Source: an uncultured Bacteroidota bacterium (GTDB lineage Bacteria; Bacteroidota; Bacteroidia; AKYH767-A; JABDAW01). Taken from it: a DNA stretch of 64,000 bases. Position 1 is the stretch's first letter. Every line of letters begins with the position of its first letter. The stretch covers positions 1 through 64,000 of the forward strand of contig CAIMUP010000054.1 in NCBI GenBank assembly GCA_903844645.1. Reading direction: 5' to 3'. The notes beneath the pieces were generated by a model that worked only from the letters and a program-made list of their open reading frames with translations, ran no database searches and was not told the origin of the DNA. The translations under genes were made by a program, and so were the position numbers. Below are positions 9,282-18,969 of this stretch, piece after piece.

Positions 9282-10529
9282 ATGAACCATCGTTTTAAAA
9301 GATTAAACAGAAGACAGAAGCGACGTTTTATAATACTTACACTCCTCAATGTATCCTTCCTTTTCATCCTTTTATTCGGTGCCAAAGCCACAGTGATTAC
9401 CGGATTTACCATCATTCTTATCAACCAATTCTTTCTAACATTATATCATCTTACATTAAACCCAAATGGTGCCAAAACCATTATGGGAGAATGGTTTCAC
9501 GCTATACTCTTCGCCTTGTTGGCAGCTATTTTTCTCCGTTCATTCGTTGTCGAAGCCTTCACAATACCTTCCTCGTCTATGGAGAAAACATTACTCATCG
9601 GAGACTTCATCTTCGTCAGCAAAATCAACTACGGTCCTCGCATTCCGATGACTCCCCTTGCCCTCCCTTTCACACATCATTCCCTGCCATATAAAGGTTG
9701 GAAGGCTTACATAGAATGGCTTAAAATTCCTTACTATCGTTTGCCCGGGTTATGGCATATTCGCAACAACGATGTGGTCGTATTCAACTATCCGATGGAG
9801 GATTATCGCCCTGTAGATAAACGCGAACATTATATCAAGCGTTGTGTCGCTATTCCTGGTGATGAAATGATGATTATTCATGGTACAATTTCCATTAACA
9901 ACCGTCGCCTACCCCTGCCACATCACGCTTTACAGATGTATCATGCCAAGACAGATGATATAGCATTCTTCGATGATAGCATACGCCATGTAGAGGCGTA
10001 TGCACCACAATTAATCTCTAATCAGGGTGATTATCTCGTGCCGATTTCTATGGATGGATTAAAGCAGATTAATACTCTTAAAAACGTAACACATATCGAA
10101 CGACTAACCGATGAAGAAGTCAGCCATTATTATCAAACCTCCCTCTTTCCGTATGATAAGTTTCACAATTATCAGATAGATAATTTCGGTCCTATAAAGA
10201 TACCGCGACGAGGCGATACCGTTTATCTTAATCATAGTAATATCGCACTATACAAACGTATCATCGAGGTTTACGAGAACCATAAACTCGAAGAAAAAGA
10301 TGATAAAATCTATATAGACAATGTCGAAACTTCGCGGTATATCTTCGCGATGGACTACTACTTTATGATGGGCGACAATCGCTATAATTCCGAGGACTCG
10401 CGCTTCTGGGGTTTCGTTCCCGAAGACCATATTGTAGGCAAAGCAAGCATGATATGGATGTCGTGGGATAAAGAAGCCGCGGGGTTAGCCAAGATTCGCT
10501 GGCGACGACTATTTCGCTTCATTAATTAG
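9282..10529 (+). CDS. lepB: Signal peptidase I, second tandem copy
   Basis: A 415-residue S26 peptidase about 100 bp downstream of its paralogue, in the same direction. It has two N-terminal membrane segments, the canonical Ser99 in FTIPSSSMEKTLLIGDF, Lys186 in YIKRCVAIPGD, and MMGDNRYNSEDSRFWG. The C-terminus stops at the last catalytic strand, without the extra membrane segment of the first copy. With the usual Ser-Met pair kept, this is the more likely housekeeping enzyme. The intergenic 9180-9281 has a TATTTTCG sequence at 9210 that could be a weak -7 box. The organism exports many large T9SS proteins, which first need signal peptidase. Confidence 0.93.
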   Translation: MNHRFKRLNRRQKRRFIILTLLNVSFLFILLFGAKATVITGFTIILINQFFLTLYHLTLNPNGAKTIMGEWFHAILFALLAAIFLRSFVVEAFTIPSSSMEKTLLIGDFIFVSKINYGPRIPMTPLALPFTHHSLPYKGWKAYIEWLKIPYYRLPGLWHIRNNDVVVFNYPMEDYRPVDKREHYIKRCVAIPGDEMMIIHGTISINNRRLPLPHHALQMYHAKTDDIAFFDDSIRHVEAYAPQLISNQGDYLVPISMDGLKQINTLKNVTHIERLTDEEVSHYYQTSLFPYDKFHNYQIDNFGPIKIPRRGDTVYLNHSNIALYKRIIEVYENHKLEEKDDKIYIDNVETSRYIFAMDYYFMMGDNRYNSEDSRFWGFVPEDHIVGKASMIWMSWDKEAAGLAKIRWRRLFRFIN

Positions 10530-10607
10530 GACTCTAATTAAGTAATCAGACCCTTGATAGGGCTGACAGCATCATAAATTTCCGGAGGGGCAATCCGAAT
10601 TCATAAC

Positions 10608-12155
10608 TCATATCTTCACCACCTTCCTCACCACCTTCTCGTTATCCATAACCACCTCCAAGAAATAGATGCCTTGCAAGAGTGTGCTTACATCAATTCT
10701 CAACGCTCCATTCTCAACTCTCAATTCCCCCAGCATCTTTTCTCCCAGCATATCATAAAGATTAATGGTGCATGATTTTATGTTTTTATCGGGGAGGGAG
10801 ATGGTGAGGAGATTGGTGGCGGGGTTGGGGTAGATGGAAATGTCTTCAGTTGCTTTTATTTCATTAATACCAGTACTAAAGCATGAAGTTGTAACTATGC
10901 CTCCACTTCCAACTGTTTTTGATGGATTGCTAACCATACAACCTGAATGAATAATAGTTGAAGTGTTTGAAACTTGGAATGGAATAGAATAAAGATTAAT
11001 TGTGGGGTCTGTCTGCAAGCATCCGCTATTTCCATTTTCATCAGTCTTTATCAATAACATATTCCCTGCTGTTTCTCCAGCAATAATATAACCTCCATCA
11101 GTTGATTGCTGAACATAATAACCGATATTGTACCCTGGTGCTCCATCCAAATAATGTTTCGCCCATAAAGTTTCACCAATTGAATTTGTTTTAATCAACA
11201 AAGGTTCATAATAGGGATCAATAGGATTTACAGTAATACCTACCATAATATATCCACCATCTGAAGTCTGTTGTACAGAATAGGCATAATCAGTACCACT
11301 CCCATACTTGCCATAAGCCTTTGTCCATAATGTATCACCTATCGAATTTGTTTTGATTAAATAAATACGGTTACCAAAATTACTCATTCCTGTAATAATA
11401 TAGCCCCCATCTGAAGTTTGTTTAACTGAATATCCGTAATCATAATATATGCTACCATAAGTCTTTGTCCATAAGGTATCTCCTATTGAATCTGTTTTAA
11501 TTAAATAAACATCATCGCTTCCAGCACCGAAACTTTTGGTATAACCTGCAATAATATATCCGCCATCCGTAGTCAATTCAATTGATTTTGCCCCGTCATC
11601 ATTAATGCCACCATAAGTTTTTGTCCATAAAGTATCACCAATAGAATTTGTTTTAATTAAGAACACATCAACACCTCCTGCACCCAGACTATCTGTTGTC
11701 CCTGCAATTATAAATCCATTATCCATGGTTTGCCTGACAGAATATCCATAATCATTACCTGCACTCCCATAACTTTTTGTCCATAAAGTATCTCCATTAG
11801 AATTCGTTTTGATTAAGTAAATATGAACAGGAACAGAAGTAGAATTTTCTGTAATTCCTGCAATAACATACCCTCCATCATTTGTTTGTTGAACCGAATA
11901 TCCTTTATGATAGTCAACCGCATTACCATAAGTTCTTGTCCATAAAGTGTCTCCATTAGCATCAGTCTTTACTAAATAAATATAAGATTCAATATATCCA
12001 GTCATAATGTATCCTCCATCTGATGTTTGTTGCACTGCATAGGCTTCTCCATAACAAAAATTACAACTATTATAGGTTTTATGAAAGGTTATTTGTGCCT
12101 GCGTGCTCAAGGCAAGGATGGCGAACACGATTAAGATTAGTAAAGATTTTTTCAT
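10608..12155 (-). CDS. T9SS type A sorting domain protein with ~50-residue repeats
   Basis: Secreted protein of 515 residues. I prefer the ATG at 12155 (MKKSLLILIVFAILALSTQAQ) over one two codons upstream at 12161. The body consists of about seven repeats with the core LIKTNSIGDTLWTKTYG followed by GYSVQQTSDGGYIIAG, which looks like a beta-propeller-type fold of unknown ligand. The C-terminus is a type A T9SS signal (ISIYPNPATNLLTISL ... QGIYFLEVVMDNEKVVRKVVK). A close paralogue is encoded at 45474-46991 on the other strand. Just before the C-terminal strands this copy has LRVENGALRI, absent from the paralogue. -7 box at 12203-12210. Confidence 0.9.
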   Translation of the reverse strand: MKKSLLILIVFAILALSTQAQITFHKTYNSCNFCYGEAYAVQQTSDGGYIMTGYIESYIYLVKTDANGDTLWTRTYGNAVDYHKGYSVQQTNDGGYVIAGITENSTSVPVHIYLIKTNSNGDTLWTKSYGSAGNDYGYSVRQTMDNGFIIAGTTDSLGAGGVDVFLIKTNSIGDTLWTKTYGGINDDGAKSIELTTDGGYIIAGYTKSFGAGSDDVYLIKTDSIGDTLWTKTYGSIYYDYGYSVKQTSDGGYIITGMSNFGNRIYLIKTNSIGDTLWTKAYGKYGSGTDYAYSVQQTSDGGYIMVGITVNPIDPYYEPLLIKTNSIGETLWAKHYLDGAPGYNIGYYVQQSTDGGYIIAGETAGNMLLIKTDENGNSGCLQTDPTINLYSIPFQVSNTSTIIHSGCMVSNPSKTVGSGGIVTTSCFSTGINEIKATEDISIYPNPATNLLTISLPDKNIKSCTINLYDMLGEKMLGELRVENGALRIDVSTLLQGIYFLEVVMDNEKVVRKVVKI

Positions 12156-12202
12156 CCGCATTAAGTTTTAGTTTTTAATGATTCATCAAATATTTAGAGC
12201 AG

Positions 12203-12210
12203 CAAAAGTA
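12203..12210 (-). promoter_or_regulatory. Bacteroidota -7 box (TACTTTTG)
   Basis: Matches TAnnTTTG on the minus strand 48 bp before the T9SS protein start; it lies on the gene side of the adjoining array. Confidence 0.5.
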
Positions 12211-12243
12211 CAAAAAAATTTAATGAGAGGTTTAGCCCATTGT

Positions 12244-12432
12244 AAGCGACGATTGCAAAAAAGTATGCGAATATCGCAATCTGCAAGCGTGGAATGCAAA
12301 AAAGTATGCGGATATTCCAAAAATGTATGCGAGGATTGCAATTAAGTGAGCGACGAATGCAATTAGGTAAGCGACGAATGCAAATTGCAAGCGAGTATTG
12401 CAATTAGGTAAGCGACGAATGCAATTATGTAC
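12244..12432. repeat. Tandem array, 21-bp unit with two 20-bp members, 9 copies
   Basis: Units begin with GCG at 12246, 12267, 12287, 12308, 12329, 12350, 12371, 12391 and 12412. Spacings are 21, 20, 21, 21, 21, 21, 20, 21. The core is GCGACGAATGCAATTAGGTA with considerable divergence between copies. Both 20-bp units end in TGCAA where the others have one more base. It lies between the divergent T9SS and helicase genes. Confidence 0.9.
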
Positions 12433-12581
12433 TCTGCTTTTAGCGCGATAGATCGTTTTGGCACTTTAAGCCATTCCGATATAAAACGATGAGAAATGCT
12501 TTTAAGGGGCTTTTTAAGTGATTTAGGGCATTAAAACACCGTTTGCCGTAGCTTGCTATCCGACACCTACGAAAAATATTC

Positions 12582-12589
12582 TATTTTCG
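12582..12589 (+). promoter_or_regulatory. Possible -7 box (TATTTTCG) of the helicase gene
   Basis: One mismatch to TAnnTTTG, ten bases before the ATG at 12600, so the leader would be nearly absent. The same variant occurs at 9210 before the second signal peptidase gene. Confidence 0.3.
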
Positions 12590-12599
12590 CCCTCTTACT

Positions 12600-15500
12600 A
12601 TGCTGAATATCTACAAATCATCCGCCGGTTCCGGCAAAACATACACCCTCGTCAAGGAATACCTCAAAATAGTCCTTGCCCACCCCTCCGATTATAAAAA
12701 TATTCTCGCCATCACCTTCACCAACAAAGCTACGGTGGAGATGAAAACCAGAATCATAGATGCCCTCATCGCGTTGTCTGATGGCAATATGGAACACCTC
12801 TCCAACGATTTAATAACAGACGGATTGACCGTAAATATCCCCCTCAATGCAAAGCGCGTACTCGAAAATATCATGCACGATTACTCCGCCTTCGCCATCC
12901 AAACCATAGACGGGTTCTTCCAGAAGATAGTCCGAGCCTTAGCACACGAATTAAAGCTATCATTAAGGTTCGATATAGAATTAGATCAGCAAAAAGTGAT
13001 AGATATTATCTCCGACAACCTCCTCCTCGAGGTCGGCATGAATGAAAACATCACCGACTGGCTAAGCAAACTCCTGTTAATAAAAATTAATGACGACAAA
13101 GGCTGGAATATTGACCACGATATCCAAAAAATTGCCCACGAATTATTCAAAGAAGAGCTCAATGACCGCAACGACTTCGTGAATGACGAAGCCCTGAAGT
13201 CTCTCGCCACAGAATTAAAAGCCATCAAAGACCGATTCGAGAAAACCATGAAAGAAATCGCCACCCAAGCCTTCCAAATTATGGAATTTAATGGCTTAAC
13301 AGTTGCAGATTTTGCTTACGGCAAGTCCGGTGTCGCCAATTATTTTAATAAGATAACAGATAACTATACAGCCTTGAATTATATCCCCGGCAAACGCGTC
13401 ATGGAAGCCTTCCACGACACAGGAAAATGGTCTTCCAAGACTTCTGCTTTACGCAATAAAATCATTGAATGCGTAGAAGGCAGTGGCGGCAAGAAAGGCT
13501 TGCAAGAAATCCTCTTGGATAGCATAGATTATTACACCCTCCACTTCGAAGAATATGTCTCCGCCATCGAAACCCACAAGCTCATCTACATCTACGGTCT
13601 CCTCACCCATCTAAAAGAGAAGTTGAAGCAATATCGCGACGATAACGGCACCGTTTTTCTGTCAGATACCAACCGATTATTAAGCGTTATCAATGCAGAG
13701 AATGATACCCCGTTTGTTTATGAGAAAATCGGCAATCGTTTCAAGCATCTCTTGATAGATGAGTTCCAAGACACCTCCGATTTCCAATGGAACAACCTCC
13801 TCCCTTTGATAAATAATACCCTCGCCAATGGCAATACAGCCTTCGTTGTCGGTGATGCCAAACAATCCATCTACCGCTGGCGCGGAGGCAACATGAAGTT
13901 GCTGCTGAATGGCGTTGCTGATAGTTTAAAGCCTTTCAAAGAAGTCATCCATGAACATTCATTAAGCACTAATTATCGCAGTAAGGATAAAGTTGTTCAA
14001 TTCAACAATCAATTCTTCAAACTTGCATCAAAATTAATCGCCAATGAATTCAATTTAGATGCCGAAGATTGGTTTCATAAAGCCTACTCCATCGAAGACT
14101 TGCATCAACATACATCAGAGAAGAATTTGGAAGGAGGATATGTCTCCATTCAGTTCCTCGAAGACATAAAACAATCCGAAGAAACAGAAGCGGGAGAGAT
14201 TAAAAAGTGGAAAGATATTGCCTTGGAAAGAACTTTAGCAACCATCAAACAATGTGAACAAGACGGTTACTCCATGCGGGATATAGCCATCCTTGTTCGC
14301 CGCAATACCGAAGGGAATGTCATCGCTCGTTTCTTGTTTGATAATGGCTATACGCGAGTCATCAGTTCCGATTCGTTGTTGCTGTATAAAGCCCCGCAAG
14401 TTCAGTTCATCCTGAACATTTATCGCTACTTGAATGACCGCCAAGATAAGATTTCAGCTGCTGAAATCTTGTATTATTATACAAACATCATTAATACGAA
14501 TCTTAATCCTAAGCTTCATGAATTATTCTCTTCTTTTAATCTCAATAAACAACTTTTCCGAGATGAATTACCAAACAACTTCGGAAAGTATTTATCTTAT
14601 CTGAACACGCTTCCCCTGTATGAGATGACGGAACAAATCATCAACATCTTCGGTTTGAATGCCAAGCCCGATGCATACATCCAGCGGTTCCAAGATTTGA
14701 TTCTTGATTATTTAGACAAGGACAAAGGCGACTTGCAGAGCTTCCTTGATTGGTGGGAAGAGAATCAAGAGAGCGATAAATGTTCGTTGATAGTTCCTGA
14801 AAATGAAGATGCGATAACGATTATGACTATTCATAAATCGAAAGGACTTCAATTCCCCGTGGTGCTGATTCCTTTTGCAGAGTGGGATCTGAAGCCCAAA
14901 GCAAATTCTATTCTCTGGGTAAGCAGCGAGGCAGAACCCTTCAATCAATCACCTATTTTCCCAGTTAATTCCTCAAAGATATTAGATCATACTTACTTCA
15001 AGGACTTCTATTCGGAAGAACTAATCAAGAATAATATTGATAATCTAAACCTCCTTTATGTTGCCTTCACCCGTCCAGAAAACAGGCTGTATATCTATTG
15101 CAAACAGACGAAAGAATCGGATAAATTAGGCACAACAAGTCAGTTAGTTAATGCAATACTCAATGCCGATACTACCAATCAATGGAGCATTAACAAAGAA
15201 CTTAATCAATATGAAAATGGAACTCTTGTTAAGAAGAATATTGATGAATCCAAAACAAAGAAAGAGGATGAATTAGAACTTACTCGACTACTCTCTTACC
15301 CCTACTCTCGCTGGCAATCGAAGATTAGTATCAACCCAAAAGCAAAGTCTTTTTGGGAGTTGTTTGATAATGAAAAGACAAGGAAAATAAACTATGGTGT
15401 GCTGGTTCATCGGGTGCTTGCAGAGATTATTATTCCTGATGATATTGATACTTCGATAGCTCGCATTATACAACAAGGATTAGTTTCAATAGAGGAGAGC

Positions 15501-15806
15501 GAAATGCTGAAACAAACCATTAAGGACTTGCTTTCTATGAACGAAGTAGCCACATGGTTCACTACCGATTGGACAATAAAAACAGAGAGCGAACTCTTGC
15601 TTCCTGATGGTACTACCCTTCGTCCTGACAGAGTGTTGCTGCATGAACATAAAGCGATCATCATTGATTATAAAACAGGAAAAGAAGACCTGAAACACGC
15701 CGAGCAAGTGAATGGATATGCCACTATATTAAGGCAATTGGGATATACTGATGTCGCGAAGTATATCTTCTATATTAATGAAAAGAGAGTGCTTAACATT
15801 GCATAA
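12600..15806 (+). CDS. addA: AddA/RecB-type UvrD helicase with C-terminal PD-(D/E)XK nuclease
   Basis: A 1068-residue superfamily 1 helicase-nuclease for processing double-strand DNA ends before RecA-dependent repair. Motifs in order: Walker A SSAGSGKTYTLV (residues 7-18), AITFTNKA, LLIDEFQDTSDFQW (motif II), VGDAKQSIYRWRGG (motif III), STNYRSKDKVV (motif IV), ITIMTIHKSKGLQFPVVLIPF (motif V), NLLYVAFTRPENRLYIY (motif VI). The C-terminal nuclease is marked by LRPDRVLL and IIIDYKTGKED with HAEQVNGYATIL, the pattern of a PD-(D/E)XK site. The partner AddB-like nuclease, often adjacent in Bacteroidota, is not here. The next gene starts 18 bp later. Confidence 0.9.
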   Translation: MLNIYKSSAGSGKTYTLVKEYLKIVLAHPSDYKNILAITFTNKATVEMKTRIIDALIALSDGNMEHLSNDLITDGLTVNIPLNAKRVLENIMHDYSAFAIQTIDGFFQKIVRALAHELKLSLRFDIELDQQKVIDIISDNLLLEVGMNENITDWLSKLLLIKINDDKGWNIDHDIQKIAHELFKEELNDRNDFVNDEALKSLATELKAIKDRFEKTMKEIATQAFQIMEFNGLTVADFAYGKSGVANYFNKITDNYTALNYIPGKRVMEAFHDTGKWSSKTSALRNKIIECVEGSGGKKGLQEILLDSIDYYTLHFEEYVSAIETHKLIYIYGLLTHLKEKLKQYRDDNGTVFLSDTNRLLSVINAENDTPFVYEKIGNRFKHLLIDEFQDTSDFQWNNLLPLINNTLANGNTAFVVGDAKQSIYRWRGGNMKLLLNGVADSLKPFKEVIHEHSLSTNYRSKDKVVQFNNQFFKLASKLIANEFNLDAEDWFHKAYSIEDLHQHTSEKNLEGGYVSIQFLEDIKQSEETEAGEIKKWKDIALERTLATIKQCEQDGYSMRDIAILVRRNTEGNVIARFLFDNGYTRVISSDSLLLYKAPQVQFILNIYRYLNDRQDKISAAEILYYYTNIINTNLNPKLHELFSSFNLNKQLFRDELPNNFGKYLSYLNTLPLYEMTEQIINIFGLNAKPDAYIQRFQDLILDYLDKDKGDLQSFLDWWEENQESDKCSLIVPENEDAITIMTIHKSKGLQFPVVLIPFAEWDLKPKANSILWVSSEAEPFNQSPIFPVNSSKILDHTYFKDFYSEELIKNNIDNLNLLYVAFTRPENRLYIYCKQTKESDKLGTTSQLVNAILNADTTNQWSINKELNQYENGTLVKKNIDESKTKKEDELELTRLLSYPYSRWQSKISINPKAKSFWELFDNEKTRKINYGVLVHRVLAEIIIPDDIDTSIARIIQQGLVSIEESEMLKQTIKDLLSMNEVATWFTTDWTIKTESELLLPDGTTLRPDRVLLHEHKAIIIDYKTGKEDLKHAEQVNGYATILRQLGYTDVAKYIFYINEKRVLNIA

Positions 15807-15824
15807 TACCATCTTATAAAAAAC

Positions 15825-17393
15825 ATGAATAACAAACTCCCAAAGATACTCGAATACTTGCTCCCGATTAGTGTCTGTTTCATTGGGTTGCACTTCACTA
15901 TTCTTGGTATCTGTCATTACGATTTATCAAGGATTCCTGGCGATTTAGGCGACGCTCGTTTCAACATGTATTTGTTAGAGCACGGGTATCAATACATCAC
16001 TCATCAGGTTCATTATTTCTGGGGTGCTCCCTTCTTTTATCCCTTTTCTCCGGCTATTGCTTTCTCTGATAATCTGCTCGGAAGCATGCCTGTCTATGCA
16101 ATCTTTCGTTTGCTTGCTTGTGATAGAGAGACTTCTTTTCAGTTGTGGTTTATAGTAGTTTGCATTCTTAATTTCTTCTCGGCATTTTATGTTTTAAGGA
16201 GGCTTACGAACCATGCTGTGCTTGCCTGCATAGGTGCTTATATCTTTGCGTTTTCTATCTTTATTTTATGCCAGTTTCATCATGCGCAAACCTTTCCTCG
16301 ATTCATTACGCCGATGGTTATTTATTGGATGATTCGATACTTCGATAACTTTAAATTGAAGTTCTTTTGGTTGATGATTATCGGCATTGCGTTTCAATTT
16401 TATTGTGGTATGTATCTTGGTATTTACCTTGCGATGGTTTGCTTCGTTTTATTCCTCGTTTTGTTAGTCGTCAATTATCGTGATGCCCTGACCAATAGAT
16501 TCTTTAGTGGTGCCAATTTATACAAACTCGCCTTGCCGATTACGGTTTTTGTGTTACTTTTATTCCCGATTACTATTCACTATTGGAATGTTTATTCGGG
16601 TGCCGAGATCAGGACTTTTAAGGATACTTTTCTTACGCTGCCTACCATTCAATCTTTTTTCTTTTCCAACAAGGCTTCCATCGTGTGGCGCATGTTATCT
16701 ACACTCTGTATTCGCCCTGATTTTGCTTGGTACGATCAGCAGTTATTCGTGGGCATCATCCCGTGGTTAGGGCTTGTTGCTGCTATTAGTTATTTCTTTA
16801 AAAAGGATTTTATTCAGAATAACCGAGCCTTGTTTTCTATTATCTGTACCCTGATATTCTGCATCTTTCTTACTATTCGTATTGGCGATTTCTCTATCTT
16901 CAAATGGCTGTATAAGCTTCCGGGATTCTCGGCGATGGGTACTGTTCCGCGCATCATGAATATGTTTCTTTTATTCTTCGCGATGATACCTTGTTTGTTC
17001 TTAAATTCTATTATTAAACAACGGCGGACATTATGGTTTTCCATCTTATTAATTGCTGTTATTGCCGAGAATAGTACAGACACTTCTTATACTAATCCAT
17101 TCAATAAAAAGGATGCGCAAGCAAGGGTTACGCCCATTGTTGAGCAACTCAAAACAGTGAATTGGGAGGGTAAAAAAGCCTTTGCATACATGCCGAAAAC
17201 AGGTAACGATTTCGAGGTTCAATTAGATGGTATGTTAGCCAGCCAGATCATTCACAAGCCTTGTGTGAATGGCTATTCGGCGACTTCTCCTTATTTATTT
17301 GATGGCTTTTGGAGGATGTTTAACGAAGAGGCTTTGAATGCTTGGTTAGATTATAATCATATTGACCACGGAACGATTGTGCAGATTCACTAA
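15825..17393 (+). CDS. Polytopic inner-membrane protein, possibly glycosyltransferase-like
   Basis: A 522-residue protein with about ten to twelve hydrophobic segments, for example LLPISVCFIGLHFTILGI near the N-terminus and LALPITVFVLLLFPITIHY mid-protein. Between the first two segments there is DLSRIPGDLGDARFNMYLLEH, with acidic residues placed as in the first periplasmic loop of GT-C type lipid-linked sugar transferases. That resemblance is the only basis for the suggested function, and I do not recognise the family with confidence. It follows the helicase gene by 18 bp, probably by read-through, and ends at a convergent gap. Confidence 0.7.
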   Translation: MNNKLPKILEYLLPISVCFIGLHFTILGICHYDLSRIPGDLGDARFNMYLLEHGYQYITHQVHYFWGAPFFYPFSPAIAFSDNLLGSMPVYAIFRLLACDRETSFQLWFIVVCILNFFSAFYVLRRLTNHAVLACIGAYIFAFSIFILCQFHHAQTFPRFITPMVIYWMIRYFDNFKLKFFWLMIIGIAFQFYCGMYLGIYLAMVCFVLFLVLLVVNYRDALTNRFFSGANLYKLALPITVFVLLLFPITIHYWNVYSGAEIRTFKDTFLTLPTIQSFFFSNKASIVWRMLSTLCIRPDFAWYDQQLFVGIIPWLGLVAAISYFFKKDFIQNNRALFSIICTLIFCIFLTIRIGDFSIFKWLYKLPGFSAMGTVPRIMNMFLLFFAMIPCLFLNSIIKQRRTLWFSILLIAVIAENSTDTSYTNPFNKKDAQARVTPIVEQLKTVNWEGKKAFAYMPKTGNDFEVQLDGMLASQIIHKPCVNGYSATSPYLFDGFWRMFNEEALNAWLDYNHIDHGTIVQIH

Positions 17394-17575
17394 TTATTCA
17401 AGACCTTTTTTCATCCCAAGCACCCTAATCGCACCTCCCGAAACCTCATTCCGTCGGGCTGCCGTTTTACTTTCTTTTACTTTACTCATGTTATTATGTA
17501 TTAAAAATTCTTATAATTTCATCGTTATCGGATACCATTTGAATGGAATAATGCTCTGCTATTACTCGAAAATGT

Positions 17576-17856
17576 GATAAAGTGATGTTGTAATAGTTCC
17601 GTGTGATGTTGTAATAGTTCCGTGTGATGTTGTAATAGTTCCGTGTGATGTTGTAATAGTTCCGTGTAATGTTGTAATAGTTCTGTGTGATGTTGTAATA
17701 GTTCCGTGTAATGTTGTAATAGTTCTGTGTGATGTTGTAATAGTTCTGTGTGATGTTGTAATAGTACTGTGTGATGTTGTAATAGTACTGTGTGATGTTG
17801 TAATAGTACTGTGTGATGTTGTAATAGTTCCGTGTGATGTTGTAATAGTTCCCCAT
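17576..17856. repeat. Tandem array, 21-bp unit, 13 copies (GATGTTGTAATAGTTCCG family)
   Basis: Thirteen units start every 21 bp from 17582. Variation is almost confined to two sites: GATG/AATG and TTCCG/TTCTG/TACTG. Three consecutive TACTG units suggest recent local duplication. It lies in a convergent gap, together with an IS982 element and a second short array. Confidence 0.96.
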
Positions 17857-17896
17857 CACTTTAGTAGTTTTCTCTGTTTTTAAACCCTCTTTTACG

Positions 17897-17902
17897 TTAT
17901 AA
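17897..17902. repeat. Target-site duplication, left copy (TTATAA)
   Basis: TTATAA directly precedes the left end ACCTGAGTTCGGG of the insertion sequence and recurs at 18948-18953 after the right end. Because TTATAA is its own reverse complement, it could instead be the outermost part of the inverted repeats; a 6-bp duplication is within the range known for IS982. Confidence 0.65.
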
Positions 17903-18947
17903 ACCTGAGTTCGGGTTAAGCTACTAATGCTAATTGTTGCTTGTCAGATGCAATAATTTTAGGATTGGTTTCCTCAATATCCTTTTTGATAGAAGGTTTT
18001 TTTGGGAAGAAGGAATAAGCTGCTATAGCTCCCATAATATTTAATAAAAATCCGCTAATAGAGCGATGTCTGGTGTGTTCTAACTGACAAATGTTCTTCA
18101 GTTCATCATTCACTGTTTCTATCACAGAACGCTTACGTAGCAACAACTTTTCTTCGTTACTTAAGGCTTTTGATTTCATGTTTTTTCTCACATTAGTAAT
18201 AAGTTGAATGCCGTCACCAAACAATAAATCACTCAATGCTTTGGAGATATATCCCTTGTCACCAAATAACTTCCCAAAGATTTCTTTGGTCATATTTGTA
18301 ATCGCTTTTATATCCCTATCATCAACATTTCCTTTGGATAAATAGAACGACAATATTTCGCCCTTATCGTTAATGATGAGATGTAATTTAAAGCCAAAGA
18401 ACCAGCCCATAGTGGACTTACCAACTTCAGCTACGCCCTTAAATGTTTTATTCCTTTTAATTCGTTTGTTATGACAAACACGCATTATCGTCGAATCAAT
18501 GAAACTGATACCTGTGCATTCACCACGACAGCAATAATGGAGAAAAAACATGAAGGCAAGAGCATGGCGATGGCTCAATTCAATAAAGCGATTATAGGAC
18601 ACCGCACCTGGAAAATCATCCAGCAAATGAACTGATACATAGTTCAAATAAAAATGTTTGAAGTTCCTGAACTACCCACTATGGAAGGCAATCATGATGC
18701 AAATGATTTCAGAATCACAAAGCCCCGTTTTTCTATTTCGGGTCTTAGCATCAGATTCAATTAATAATTGATCTTTAGCATATTCATTTTTAAACTCATT
18801 GCAAAAGTCATCTACTTTTACGAATATTTCTATAATTTTGTCGCGGAGAGATGGAGCATTCATATTTGTTATATTGTGTTGTTAATCAAACATTTACACA
18901 GCAATTATCATTCCATCTTTCTTCCTTTTCTTATCCCGAACTCAGGT
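17903..18947 (-). mobile_element. IS982-family insertion sequence, 1045 bp
   Basis: Ends are perfect inverted repeats of 13 bp, ACCTGAGTTCGGG at 17903-17915 and CCCGAACTCAGGT at 18935-18947, flanked by TTATAA on both sides. The length and a single DDE transposase on the minus strand fit IS982. The transposase carries an in-frame stop, so this copy is probably not autonomous. It is inserted in the convergent gap between the membrane protein gene and the leftward T9SS gene, between two 21-bp repeat arrays. Confidence 0.9.
17916..18863 (-). pseudogene. IS982-family transposase interrupted by an amber codon
   Basis: The reading frame starts at ATG 18863 (MNAPSLRDKIIEIF) and would give about 315 residues, but codon 64 is TAG at 18672-18674. 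The sequence reads ...AFHSG-stop-FRNFKHFY... with no frameshift. IS982 transposases commonly have Gln there, so CAG to TAG is the likely change. The DDE triad is otherwise present: D in FIDSTIMRVC, D in FGDKGYIS, and E in KRSVIETVNDELK. The downstream part is open from ATG 18647 for 243 residues but lacks the N-terminal helices. Confidence 0.9.
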
Positions 18948-18953
18948 TTATAA
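18948..18953. repeat. Target-site duplication, right copy (TTATAA)
   Basis: Right-hand partner of 17897-17902, immediately after CTCAGGT at the end of the insertion sequence. Confidence 0.65.
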
Positions 18954-18969
18954 ACACCATTATATAAGG

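Noticed and set aside
17576-17856. CRISPR array
   Set aside because: Units are contiguous with no unique spacers of ~30 bp, the period is too short, and no cas genes are near. The same holds for all other arrays.
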